Of a stretch of DNA of 64,000 nucleotides, positions 49,622-57,683 are shown piece after piece; the stretch's first letter is position 1, and each line of letters begins with the position of its first letter. Under the pieces are notes generated by a model. It was not told the DNA's origin, searched no databases, and saw only the letters and a program-made list of their open reading frames with translations. The position numbers were made by a program, and so were the translations under genes. Where the stretch lies: positions 2,108,001-2,172,000 of the forward strand of contig OZ244803.1 in the NCBI GenBank assembly GCA_965220045.1, given 5' to 3'. The DNA comes from VXOZ01 sp965220045 (lineage in GTDB: Bacteria > Chloroflexota > UBA11872 > VXOZ01).

Positions 49622-50995
49622 CTAGCTGATGACGCCGAGGCGTCTCAGTTCCACCTGCTCCTCTTCGAGGATCTTGTTGCCTACGGCCACGGCAGTGGCC
49701 ACGGCTTCGTCCATGGTCACCTCGTTATCCACGGCCTTATTGAGCTCGGCCGGGATGGCGGAGTTCCACTCCAGGGTGGAGTACGACTGCGGATAGTCAA
49801 AGCCCCAGTCCATGGAGTCGAGGAACTTCTGGGCCAGTTCGGGGAAGTCGTTATTGGCGGTCCAGTTGCGGGAGCCTTTCCAACTGCCGGGCATGGTGAA
49901 TTCGGCGGTGGAGGCCTCGCCGGTGTCCGAGGTGGTGGCGTACTTGATGAACGCCCACGACTGGTCGGGCGTCTTCACCTGGTCGCCGGCCGCGAAGGAC
50001 GAGCCGTGCACCACGTTGGCCTGGCGGACGTTGCGCGGCAAGTACTGCACACCCCAGTTGATGTGGTCCAGCGGCGCGAGATGGCCGAATTCCCAGGGGC
50101 CGCTGGCGCGGAACGTGAGCAGGCCGTTGTGGAACATGTTCCGCTTGCCGCCGGCATCGGAGGCTTCCGGACGCGTCGGGGCAACACCATGCTGGTGAAT
50201 GAGACCGTGCATGAAATTGAACGCTTCCAAGCCGGCGGGTTGACCAAAGAGAAACTCCGTTTTCTCATTGTTCAGAATCTCGCCGCCGTTTGCCAGAACG
50301 TAGTTGTAGCCTTCAGTCTGTCCCCATACCGAGACGTACGTGCCCCAGCGCTCCGGCGTCTCGCCCTGGCGGATGGTGAGCTTCTGCGACATCTCCAACC
50401 AGTCATCGAAGGTCCAGTCCTCCGCCGGCTCGTCCAGTCCCGCTTCACCCAAGTGCTCGCGGTTGTAGTACATGCCGATGGTGGCGTGAAAATTCGGCAG
50501 GCCCCAGACCTTGCCGAACAACGTGTAGACGTTTACGAGATAGGCCGGGAAGGTCTCCAGCATATCGATGTTGTCTGCGGCAACGTAGGGCGACAGGTCG
50601 TAGAGAATGTTGTTGGCCGCGTGGAACATGATGTTGGGGCCGTTCATGATCATCACGTCGAACGGCGTGCCCGCGGCGGCGGAGGTCTTGAGCTTCGGCC
50701 AGTACTCGCCCCATGCGGTCACGTCAATCGATAGATCAATATCTGTACCAACCTCCGCTCGATAGCCCTCGATCGAGCGCTGGTAGTCGCCGCCCTGCGC
50801 TTCCGTGTAGCAAATCACGTTGAGCGTTACGGTTTCCGGTTCCGCCGGTTTCTCTTCCGCTGCCGGCTTCTCCGCCATCTCCTCCTGCGGCTCGTCCGTC
50901 ATGGTGGCTTGTCCGCACGCCGCGAGCAGCAGCGCGCCGCTCCCACCCAGCATACCGGCCAGCACACCACGTCGCGAAACTTTGCTCTGTCGCAT
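49622..50995 (-). CDS. ABC transporter extracellular sugar-binding lipoprotein (family 1)
   Basis: 457 aa with an excellent AAGGAGGGGG ribosome site. The leader has a Tat-like SRRGVLAG and lipobox LLLAAC, then a Glu/Pro-rich linker. It is paralogous to the SBP at 35464-36840: both share FGKvWGxP, YRAExG, the RWGTyV-WGQT-G-N run and a C-terminal tail DEAVATAVxxGNxxLExEQxELxRLG. As with that copy, no permease or ATPase gene is near. A promoter is visible upstream at 51043-51071. Confidence 0.92.
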   Translation of the reverse strand: MRQSKVSRRGVLAGMLGGSGALLLAACGQATMTDEPQEEMAEKPAAEEKPAEPETVTLNVICYTEAQGGDYQRSIEGYRAEVGTDIDLSIDVTAWGEYWPKLKTSAAAGTPFDVMIMNGPNIMFHAANNILYDLSPYVAADNIDMLETFPAYLVNVYTLFGKVWGLPNFHATIGMYYNREHLGEAGLDEPAEDWTFDDWLEMSQKLTIRQGETPERWGTYVSVWGQTEGYNYVLANGGEILNNEKTEFLFGQPAGLEAFNFMHGLIHQHGVAPTRPEASDAGGKRNMFHNGLLTFRASGPWEFGHLAPLDHINWGVQYLPRNVRQANVVHGSSFAAGDQVKTPDQSWAFIKYATTSDTGEASTAEFTMPGSWKGSRNWTANNDFPELAQKFLDSMDWGFDYPQSYSTLEWNSAIPAELNKAVDNEVTMDEAVATAVAVGNKILEEEQVELRRLGVIS

Positions 50996-51331
50996 TGTTT
51001 CCCCCTCCTTCGATAGACCCTCGATGGGTCTTGTCTAGGGGTAGTATATGCCGAAGAGTGTGTTTCAGCAAGCCTGATTCAGGGAACGACTCTATCCCCT
51101 GGCAGCACTTGGTCGCACTTCCATTTCTAGAATCTGAGGCACTCGTGCAGTCACTTGCCGAGCAAACTCATTGCAGAACTTTCAGACACTGAAGCTGACC
51201 GGCGAGGCCTGTAGGTTGCGCAAGACAATCTCTCCAAATCTAGCGGTCGTTTGCTATGCTGAGACCACTAGCCTGCACGGCGCTTGTCTGATTGGAAAAT
51301 GTACGCTCAGTTGTCTAACAGGGAGGTAGTG
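50996..51331. other. Divergent intergenic region, SBP / phhB
   Basis: 336 bases. It contains the SBP promoter, a short inverted repeat AGACCC/GGGTCT (51015-51031) in the SBP leader, and a weak plus-strand -10 (TATGCT at 51255-51260 with a TG extension) that could serve phhB. Nothing else is recognised. Confidence 0.45.
51043..51071 (-). promoter_or_regulatory. Sigma-70-type promoter for the SBP gene
   Basis: On the minus strand, TTGCTG (51071-51066) and TATACT (51048-51043) are separated by exactly 17 bases. The leader to the ATG is about 40 bases and contains a small inverted repeat just before the ribosome site. Confidence 0.5.
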
Positions 51332-51676
51332 ATGGCTACACTCACGGCAGAGAAGTGCGTGGCCTGTCGCGTCGGCGCGCCAACAATGACGGAGGCTGAA
51401 ATTGCGGAACTAAAGCCCCAAATTCCCGCTTGGAACGTCGTAGAGCGTGAGGGCATTCCGCAATTGGAGCGTTTCTACGCCTTTCGGAACTTCACGCAAT
51501 CGCTGGCGTTCACCAATAGAATCGCCGCCTTGGCGGAAGAGGAACAGCATCACCCCGCTCTTCTCACGGAGTGGGTGGGCGTCACCGTGTCGTGGTGGAC
51601 GCACAAGATCAAGGGCCTGCACCGCAACGACTTCATCATGGCCGCCAAGACCGACGCGCTCTATGGGAGCGGCTAG
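51332..51676 (+). CDS. phhB: 4a-hydroxytetrahydrobiopterin dehydratase
   Basis: 114 aa from the ATG at 51332, which has GGGAGG eight bases upstream. The protein dehydrates pterin-4a-carbinolamine formed by aromatic amino acid hydroxylases. The signature is EEEQHHPALLTEWVGVTVSW, containing the histidine pair and the HPALL run of the family. No hydroxylase gene is near, as is common for bacterial PhhB-like proteins, which may have other pterin roles. Confidence 0.92.
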   Translation: MATLTAEKCVACRVGAPTMTEAEIAELKPQIPAWNVVEREGIPQLERFYAFRNFTQSLAFTNRIAALAEEEQHHPALLTEWVGVTVSWWTHKIKGLHRNDFIMAAKTDALYGSG

Positions 51677-51772
51677 CCATAGAGTGTCCGGCCTCTAACC
51701 GCGAATCGCGCACCTAACCGTACTAGCTGTAGTGCTGTAGCGTCGTCCACAAGCAAGTAATTCGACATTCTT

Positions 51773-51901
51773 GCATTGGTGGGTAGGAGCGCCGGTAGCA
51801 CAGGTTTGTAACCTGTGCCCAGCCCCTCGGTTTGGTGTGCTCGCTCCACGCTACGGCATGATGGCGCAGGTTGCAAACCTACGCTACCCATCAATGCAAT
51901 C
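51773..51901. repeat. Large composite hairpin
   Basis: The ends are complementary: TTGCATTGGTGGGTAG and CTACCCATCAATGCAA (one mismatch). Inside are two smaller palindromes, GCACAGGTT/AACCTGTGC (51798-51818) and GCGCAGGTTGCAAACCTACGC. It could fold into a branched structure and looks like a non-autonomous repeat or the relic of one. Confidence 0.75.
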
Positions 51902-51944
51902 GTGTTGGGCTGCTAGGTTGGGCCGCCTAATATCCGAGAAAGAA

Positions 51945-52001
51945 GCTCTCCGTTCGTGCTGAGGGCTGCGCGAAGCCCCTGTCGAAGTATGAACGGAGAG
52001 C
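51945..52001. repeat. Inverted repeat, CTGAG/GTCGAAG family
   Basis: GCTCTCCGTTC (51945-51955) and GAACGGAGAGC (51991-52001) are perfect complements around CTGAGGGCTGCGCGAAGCCC and TGTCGAAG. The outer arms again differ from those of other copies. Confidence 0.82.
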
Positions 52002-52136
52002 GAGGCAACATGGGCACCAAGTTTGCTTAATCCCCGCCGTTCACCCTTCGGCCCAGCAGCTCAGAGCCCGCCCCGTACTTGATACGGGGGCGAACGGCAT
52101 ACCGTGTGTTACTTCTGCCGTGAGGAAGCCTCTCTT

Positions 52137-53567
52137 CTACCCTTCCTCCGCATTACGCCGCAGCAGCAGCGGACTCAGCACCGCGTAGAGCACAAACGCC
52201 ACAATGAACGACGGCAGCGAGCCGCCGTAGCTCGTGAAGGCGGCCGGCACAGTGTCCTGGATCTGTGCAACAAAGGAGCCCATGAATTCAAAGTTGCTGA
52301 GCAGGTTTGTGTTGACGGCGTGGTAGACAATCACGCCGGCAGCCCAGCAGATCAGCGCCAGCCAGTTCACGCCGCCCAGGTACCAGTACGCGCCATCGCG
52401 CTCATAGAGCGGCACGGTCTCGTACTGCTGCCTCCGCACGACGAAGAAGTCGGCTGCCATCACGCCAAAGAGCGATATGAAGATGGAACCGATGAGCAGC
52501 ATGAAGATCTCATACGTCACCATGTTGAGGAATGATGCCAACACGAGGCCGATGGCGGCGACAATTACTACAAAGACCCGCTGGGGAATGCGGGAGAAGA
52601 CGTTTTGGGCGGTGACGGCCGCCGAATAGATGTCGGCGAAAGCCTGGTCAGTCTCCACGGCCAAGGTAGCAAGCAGCGCGAGCCAGCCGGCGGTGAATAC
52701 GATGATCGCGCCCGCGATCGCCACCGCCGGATTGCTCAGATCGCCGAGCGTAACCGTAGCCACCAGCAGCACGCCAAGTCCGTAGAACCACGTATTCGCC
52801 AGCAGGTATCCCAGTCCGGCGCCGGCAAACGCGCCTCTGTCGCTGCGCCCGAAGCGGCTGTAGTCCGCGATGAGGGGTATCCAGGAGATAGGCATGGCGA
52901 TGACAAGATCGACTCCGACCCAGAAGGGCGCGCCGTCGGTGCTCGTCTGGGAGAGCACGTCACCAAGGTTGAAGCTGCTCACGATGGAATAGGTGAGCCA
53001 GAGCGACGCCGCCGTCATCACCCAGATGCCGAACTTCTCCATCCACTGGCGCACGACCACTATGGGGCCGCCCAGGGCAAACGACGTGCAGATGATGCCG
53101 AAGATCACGAGCCAGAGTAGATAGGCGTCGAAGTCGAACATGGTCTTGGCGACGTGGTTGGCCGCCCACGACATGGCCCACAGCTCGAAGGCCGTCCAGC
53201 CCACAAGCTGCAGGAAGTTGAAACAGCTGGGCACGTACGAGCCGCGAATGCCCAGTACCGGCCTTAGCAGCACCATAGTCGGCACGTGCACTCGCGCGCC
53301 GGCATACGCCATGAGCGAGAGCAAGAAGACGCCGATAATGCTGCCAACAATAACCGCCAGCAGCGCCTGCCGCGGCGCCATGCCCAGCCCTTCCGGCAGC
53401 ACCAGCAAGGCGCCGGTGAGGATTACGAGCAGACCAACCCCGAGATTGAACCACAGCACAAAGTGCTGGCGGAACGTCATCTGGCGTTCCGAGGGCGGCA
53501 CGGGGTCCACCCCCCACTCCGGTGGAACTTCCACCCTGGGTAAGACCTTGGACAGTGAGCCTAGCAT
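52137..53567 (-). CDS. cytX: NCS1-family permease, CytX-like (thiamine-precursor transporter)
   Basis: About 476 aa from the ATG at 53567, which has AGGAGG nine bases upstream; a longer frame reaches back to the riboswitch terminator. It has about twelve hydrophobic segments and the nucleobase:cation symporter-1 pattern (LPEGLGMAPRQAL, then WTAFELWAMSWAANHV and IPLIADYSRFGR). The gene is preceded by a complete TPP riboswitch, so it is most likely the CytX-type permease for the thiamine precursor hydroxymethylpyrimidine rather than a cytosine transporter. Import would be shut off when TPP is plentiful. Confidence 0.88.
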   Translation of the reverse strand: MLGSLSKVLPRVEVPPEWGVDPVPPSERQMTFRQHFVLWFNLGVGLLVILTGALLVLPEGLGMAPRQALLAVIVGSIIGVFLLSLMAYAGARVHVPTMVLLRPVLGIRGSYVPSCFNFLQLVGWTAFELWAMSWAANHVAKTMFDFDAYLLWLVIFGIICTSFALGGPIVVVRQWMEKFGIWVMTAASLWLTYSIVSSFNLGDVLSQTSTDGAPFWVGVDLVIAMPISWIPLIADYSRFGRSDRGAFAGAGLGYLLANTWFYGLGVLLVATVTLGDLSNPAVAIAGAIIVFTAGWLALLATLAVETDQAFADIYSAAVTAQNVFSRIPQRVFVVIVAAIGLVLASFLNMVTYEIFMLLIGSIFISLFGVMAADFFVVRRQQYETVPLYERDGAYWYLGGVNWLALICWAAGVIVYHAVNTNLLSNFEFMGSFVAQIQDTVPAAFTSYGGSLPSFIVAFVLYAVLSPLLLRRNAEEG

Positions 53568-53698
53568 GCGCGCAAACCTCCTCTTGGAAAACGGCCCCGG
53601 GTCCCAGCCGTGCGCCGTAGCAAGCTTGGGACGAGCTACTCGCCGGTAGGGCCCATGATTCCAACCTGATACATCCAAGCGATCCACTTAACGTAAAG

Positions 53699-53724
53699 AG
53701 GCGTGCTGCGGATTCAGCACGCCT
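53699..53724 (-). terminator. Intrinsic terminator of the TPP riboswitch
   Basis: On the minus strand AGGCGTGCTG (53724-53715) pairs with CAGCACGCCT (53708-53699) across a 6-base loop, followed by CTTT. It lies between the aptamer and the cytX start and forms the expression platform. Confidence 0.75.
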
Positions 53725-53744
53725 AAAAGGTATGGCTTAGCAGT

Positions 53745-53840
53745 GCATTCCCTCCGCAGGTATTACCCTGATCAGGTTCAAGGGTCTGAGGACGTAGTTG
53801 CGTCTCTCGTCTCAGCCCGGACTCCCGGGCACCCCTATCA
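53745..53840 (-). ncRNA. TPP (THI-element) riboswitch aptamer
   Basis: Read on the minus strand the element has, in order, GGGGTGCCCGGG, CCGGGCTGAGA, then CCCTTGAACCTGATCAGG and GTAATACCTGCGGAGGGAA. These are the conserved CUGAGA, ACCUGA and GCG...AGGGA parts of the thiamine pyrophosphate aptamer. A terminator follows downstream, so TPP binding should reduce transcription of the cytX-like gene. Confidence 0.97.
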
Positions 53841-53869
53841 CGCCACTCTTCACTTGTCGGTCGCCGCTT

Positions 53870-53898
53870 ACTGTACCACCATCGTGTCAAACGTGCAA
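53870..53898 (-). promoter_or_regulatory. Promoter of the TPP-regulated unit
   Basis: On the minus strand TTGCAC (53898-53893) and TACAGT (53875-53870) are spaced 17 bases, with a TG before the -10. The start near 53863 would place the aptamer at the 5' end of the transcript. It lies directly after the cinA stop codon. Confidence 0.55.
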
Positions 53899-53901
53899 GG
53901 G

Positions 53902-54573
53902 CTAACCCACCGTGCGCTGCGCAGAGAGCACGCAACGAAGTTGGTGCAGGGCCTCAACCGCAAACTGGTGCTGGTTCGCGATGCGCCCTTTGTCCGCAAG
54001 GACGCGGGTAGTCGCCCACACCTGCTCCTCATCCGCCGCCACATTCTTCGTAGCGCGGAAGCCTGTCCCCCGCTCCTGGGCGATTCCTTGTAAGAGCTTC
54101 GGCCCAGCGACGGCGAGGCACACCATGCCCACCGGCTTGGCCGAACGACGCCCGGTCTGAGGCCCGGCAATCCCGCTTTCCGCCAGCGCCCAGTCACACG
54201 CGAACGCGCGCCGTACCAACCGCGCCAACGCCGCCGCATATTCTTCGCTGACCAGGCCGTGGGCGTCTGCCACGTCCCGAATCCTCTCAACAAACGGCAC
54301 GGTACTTCCGGCATAGGGGACAACGCCGCCACAGAACCACGCTGCGCTCGTCGGCCCGCCAACAATGAGGGAAGCCAGCGCGCCCCCCGCCGCCGTCTCA
54401 CCCACGGCCAGCATGGCACCTTCGCTCGCCAGCAGCGTGCCCATCTCTTTCACCAGATTCTGCACGTCAAAGTCGCCCCGCGGCGCGGTCTCCCGCTCTT
54501 TCTCGCCGAGACTTGCAGCATCTGGGGCAGATACATTCGCTGAATTAACGCGCAAGAGTACGTTCATCGCCAT
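53902..54573 (-). CDS. CinA C-terminal-domain protein (nicotinamide-nucleotide amidase-like)
   Basis: 223 aa. It lacks the N-terminal molybdopterin-binding-like half of full CinA and is the stand-alone amidase type (PncC-like), which turns NMN into nicotinate mononucleotide. Family motifs are VGETAAGGALASLIVGGPTS, GVVPYAGSTV, and ESGIAGPQTGRRSAKPVGMV. The first 40 residues are an unusual extension with no homology that I recognise. Its 5' end overlaps the selB 3' end by 29 bases; an ATG two codons in is equally possible. Confidence 0.85.
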   Translation of the reverse strand: MAMNVLLRVNSANVSAPDAASLGEKERETAPRGDFDVQNLVKEMGTLLASEGAMLAVGETAAGGALASLIVGGPTSAAWFCGGVVPYAGSTVPFVERIRDVADAHGLVSEEYAAALARLVRRAFACDWALAESGIAGPQTGRRSAKPVGMVCLAVAGPKLLQGIAQERGTGFRATKNVAADEEQVWATTRVLADKGRIANQHQFAVEALHQLRCVLSAQRTVG

Positions 54574-56416
54574 CCCGCTGAGTCACGTGGTCGCGGTCCA
54601 TTTGCTCTAGCAAGGGCAGCACATACTTGCGGCTCGTCCCGAAGACATCGCGAACTTGGGCCACGGTTACCCGCTCTTCCCGTGCGAGGAGTTCCCGCAC
54701 TCTCGTCACCGCCAGTTCGTATGCCTTCCGCGCGTATACCAGATCAGTGTCTACGTGAACGATCCTGCCCTGTTCCACCAATACATTCAGCAAGTCATCG
54801 TCAACGGCAAGCGTCTCGCGAATGACACTCAGGTTCGGCGGCGCCAGCGGGTCCTGCTCCAGCAAAGCCAACAGTTTCGCGGCGACTTCCTCTTGTGCGG
54901 CGCTCAATGTGATTGCAAAGTCGAATAGGGAAAGCGCGCCATCGCTTTCGCCGATCACTGCATCGGCAGACAATCGCTGCACAATCTCACCGAATCTCCG
55001 GCTCTCCAGACCAAGGCTTCTCCGCACCTCTTCCTTGCCCTGTCCGTTGCGGAGGGGATAGCGCGCGTGGAATGCCTGCAGCAAGGACGTGACCCGCTCC
55101 GTCAAGGCGGCCCAACCGTCAGCAGAGAACAGGAAACGACCGAGGTCTACGGCCCGATTTGCACCCAAGAGCCTCGTGACGGCTTCTTCGAATTCCTGCG
55201 CGTCCAGAGGCAAAGCGCCTGCGATGTCCTGCCGTGTGCACGGTTCCCGCTGCCGTATGGCCTGCAGTACCACGTCGTCCGGCGAGCCCTTTTCCAATGT
55301 GTCGAGCGCCTGAATGACATCCTCTGCAAAGCGCTTGTGGCGGGGAGGGTACGGGTCAAGGATTTCACCACCGCCCAGCGTGGAGGCCGGGCTGAGTTGA
55401 CGGATGATGAAGAGGTCACCCTTGCTGAGACTCACCGGCTTCACGAGCAACAATTGCACGAGACCATCCTCCCCCGGCGAGATTTCCTCCCGGTCGAGCA
55501 AGCGCACGCGGGCCAGGGTTTCCATGGTCCCGCTGTGCAAGGTGACCACCATCCCGTGTTCCAGCGGGCGCGCGGCGGTTGGCAGCAGCCGGATGCGCAC
55601 GTCGGCAAAGCGTGTGGCATTGAGCATTCGCGGCAGGCTGAGCACCTGGCCGCGATACACGTCTTCCACGTCCACCCCACCGACGTTGACAGCGACACGA
55701 TTCCCCGGCAACGCGACCTCGATCTTGTGTTTGTGACTCTGCAGGCCGCGAATGCGACCGCTCACGTTACCGGGAACGACCTGCACTTCTTCTCCCGTGT
55801 GAAGTTGGCCGTCGAGAAGGGTGCCGGTGACGATTGTGCCGAAGCCGGTGAGCGTAAAGGCCCGATCGATGGGCAGGCGCGGACGGCCGACGTCACGCTT
55901 GGCATCCGTATCCGCGAGCAACTCGTCAAGAGCCGCGCAAAGTGTATCAAGACCCTCTCCATTAGGCGCCGAAACGCGCACGAGCGGGCTATCGGCGAGC
56001 ACGGTTCCTGCCACCGTTTCCCGCACGTCCTCTTCAACGAGGTCTAACCAGTCGTCGTCTGCAACGATATCGCAGCGGGTGAGCACGAGAATGCCCGCCG
56101 GTACACGCAAAAGATCGAGGATGTCCAGGTGCTCGCGCGTCTGCGGCATCACCCCCTCGTCGGCCGCAATTACAAGCAACGCCGCATCGATGCCGCCCAC
56201 ACCCGCCAGCATGTTCTTGACGAAGCGTTCGTGCCCGGGCACGTCGACAATCGAAATCTCTTTGCCGCTCGGCAAGGTGAGCCACGCGAAGCCAAGGTCG
56301 ATGGTAAGGCCGCGCTCTTTTTCTTCACGCAACCGGTCGGGATCGATGCCCGTGAGCGCTTGGATGAGCGTCGACTTGCCGTGGTCTACGTGCCCGGCGG
56401 TGCCAATGGTGTACAT
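54545..56416 (-). CDS. selB: Selenocysteine-specific elongation factor SelB
   Basis: 623 aa. Delivers selenocysteinyl-tRNA to UGA codons with a SECIS element. The GTPase part has GHVDHGKS (8-15), DVPGHERFVKN (58-68), ADEGVMPQT, and LTRCD at the NKxD position (Arg in place of Lys). Domains 2 and 3 follow, then four winged-helix modules from about 360 to 620, which bind the SECIS RNA. No selA, selD, tRNA-Sec or selenoprotein gene is in the window, so the rest of the system must lie elsewhere. It overlaps the cinA-like gene. Confidence 0.95.
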   Translation of the reverse strand: MYTIGTAGHVDHGKSTLIQALTGIDPDRLREEKERGLTIDLGFAWLTLPSGKEISIVDVPGHERFVKNMLAGVGGIDAALLVIAADEGVMPQTREHLDILDLLRVPAGILVLTRCDIVADDDWLDLVEEDVRETVAGTVLADSPLVRVSAPNGEGLDTLCAALDELLADTDAKRDVGRPRLPIDRAFTLTGFGTIVTGTLLDGQLHTGEEVQVVPGNVSGRIRGLQSHKHKIEVALPGNRVAVNVGGVDVEDVYRGQVLSLPRMLNATRFADVRIRLLPTAARPLEHGMVVTLHSGTMETLARVRLLDREEISPGEDGLVQLLLVKPVSLSKGDLFIIRQLSPASTLGGGEILDPYPPRHKRFAEDVIQALDTLEKGSPDDVVLQAIRQREPCTRQDIAGALPLDAQEFEEAVTRLLGANRAVDLGRFLFSADGWAALTERVTSLLQAFHARYPLRNGQGKEEVRRSLGLESRRFGEIVQRLSADAVIGESDGALSLFDFAITLSAAQEEVAAKLLALLEQDPLAPPNLSVIRETLAVDDDLLNVLVEQGRIVHVDTDLVYARKAYELAVTRVRELLAREERVTVAQVRDVFGTSRKYVLPLLEQMDRDHVTQRDGDERTLAR

Positions 56417-56630
56417 GCGGTGTTCCCTGCGCGATCAAGGTGTGGTCGCAAATGCCCTGCCCCATTCATGCACTCAATATACAATGCTTCGCCATCTGCG
56501 ATCTAAACCGAGGGGTCGCATGTTGCGGCGGTACTATGGAAAGGCATGCCCATATGGTCGTGCCTTGGCTTACGGAATGTGGTCATTCAGGGCGCTTCAC
56601 ACGCCTGTTCGTCTGATAGCGCGCAAGCGC
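56417..56630. other. Intergenic region before selB
   Basis: 214 bases between the methyltransferase stop and selB start. I looked for a tRNA-Sec, which often sits near selB, and found no cloverleaf-like sequence. Confidence 0.4.
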
Positions 56631-57683
56631 TCAGGCGTCCTTCACTATCTTGAAAACACTCGCCTTCTTGCCCGATACGAGAATGTCGTAGCGGTTCAAG
56701 ACCGCAAACGTGCCCTTGAACTCACGCAAACTGCTCTCAATCTGCTGTGGCCTACCCGAGAGCAGCACCAGAAGGCCATTTGGGCACAGGACGCGGTTAA
56801 ACTCGTGCAGCATGCCGCGGTGTAGCTTCTCAAGGTCAGTCAGTTGACTCTCATAGAACCCCCACGGCGGGTCGGTGATAATCTTGCTCACCGATTCCGG
56901 CGCGAATGTACGCAGGTCCAACGCGTCCCAGCGTCCGACCACGAACTTCCGCCGCTTACTGTTCACTACCCAGCGCAACTGCCGAACTTTCGAGCGCAAG
57001 TCCTTGACTTGCTTCGCGTCGACATCGCCGGCAAGCACTGTGCGATAGGGAAAAGACCGGGCCCGTTCCAACGGAATCGCCCCCGATCCGCAGAAGGGGT
57101 CCAGCATGACGTCTTCTTCGGTCGGTTCGGAAATCAGGCCAAGCAGATGACAGAGTTCCGGCCGCAGCTCGCCCCGTGCCAGGGTCTTTTCGTACGCCCT
57201 ATGACGGGTGATGCGCAGGCCCGCGAACCCATATCCTTCGCGCCGGGCCAACAGCCAGAATTCGATGTCGGGATTGCTGGCGTCAGGAGTGAGCCGCCGG
57301 TCTTGGGTAAGGAGCCGTTCCAATGCGAGGCGCGTGCGTTGCGGAATGGGAACGAATTGATTCTCGAGCGAGGCCATGAAGCGAAACGTCTGGCCTTTGC
57401 GGGGCAAATGCGGCGCAGCACGGCGTAAGAGCTGCCCATCCGCCAGCAGAGTCTGGCTGATTTGCGCCATGGGATTGCGTCCCAGCCCGTCGAATGACAT
57501 GAGACAGACGAAACTATTGTTGCAGAACCTGAGTTTCTGGACTGCGGCCACATTTGAAGTAGACCGATAGACGACGAGACCGTCGAGCAAGAGCTCTGAT
57601 TCCACATCCTGGAGCGATCGCTCTAGCGCGGCCGCGACGACCTCTCCCATGCCGGGGATGAATGTAGAAGCATATGTGGTCAT
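56631..57683 (-). CDS. THUMP/UPF0020-type RNA methyltransferase
   Basis: 350 aa. The N-terminal half looks like a THUMP domain (TTYASTFIPGMGEVVAAALE onward), and the C-terminal half is a class I SAM methyltransferase of the UPF0020 group, with MLDPFCGSGAIPLERA (motif I) and the catalytic IITDPPWGF. Relatives methylate N2 of guanine in tRNA (TrmN/Trm14) or 23S rRNA. The exact target is uncertain. It lies 214 bases upstream of selB on the same strand. Confidence 0.9.
   Translation of the reverse strand: MTTYASTFIPGMGEVVAAALERSLQDVESELLLDGLVVYRSTSNVAAVQKLRFCNNSFVCLMSFDGLGRNPMAQISQTLLADGQLLRRAAPHLPRKGQTFRFMASLENQFVPIPQRTRLALERLLTQDRRLTPDASNPDIEFWLLARREGYGFAGLRITRHRAYEKTLARGELRPELCHLLGLISEPTEEDVMLDPFCGSGAIPLERARSFPYRTVLAGDVDAKQVKDLRSKVRQLRWVVNSKRRKFVVGRWDALDLRTFAPESVSKIITDPPWGFYESQLTDLEKLHRGMLHEFNRVLCPNGLLVLLSGRPQQIESSLREFKGTFAVLNRYDILVSGKKASVFKIVKDA

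Larger units (their letters stand above)
51677..52136. other. Repeat-bearing intergenic region
   Basis: 460 bases with no gene. It holds a large composite hairpin (51773-51901) and another CTGAG/GTCGAAG element (51945-52001), plus a further diverged GTTCACCCTTCGGCCCAGC stretch near 52040. Confidence 0.75.

Noticed and set aside
49514..50734. A 406-codon plus-strand open frame
   Set aside because: It lies antisense to the SBP at 49622, which has a lipobox, family motifs and an ideal ribosome site.
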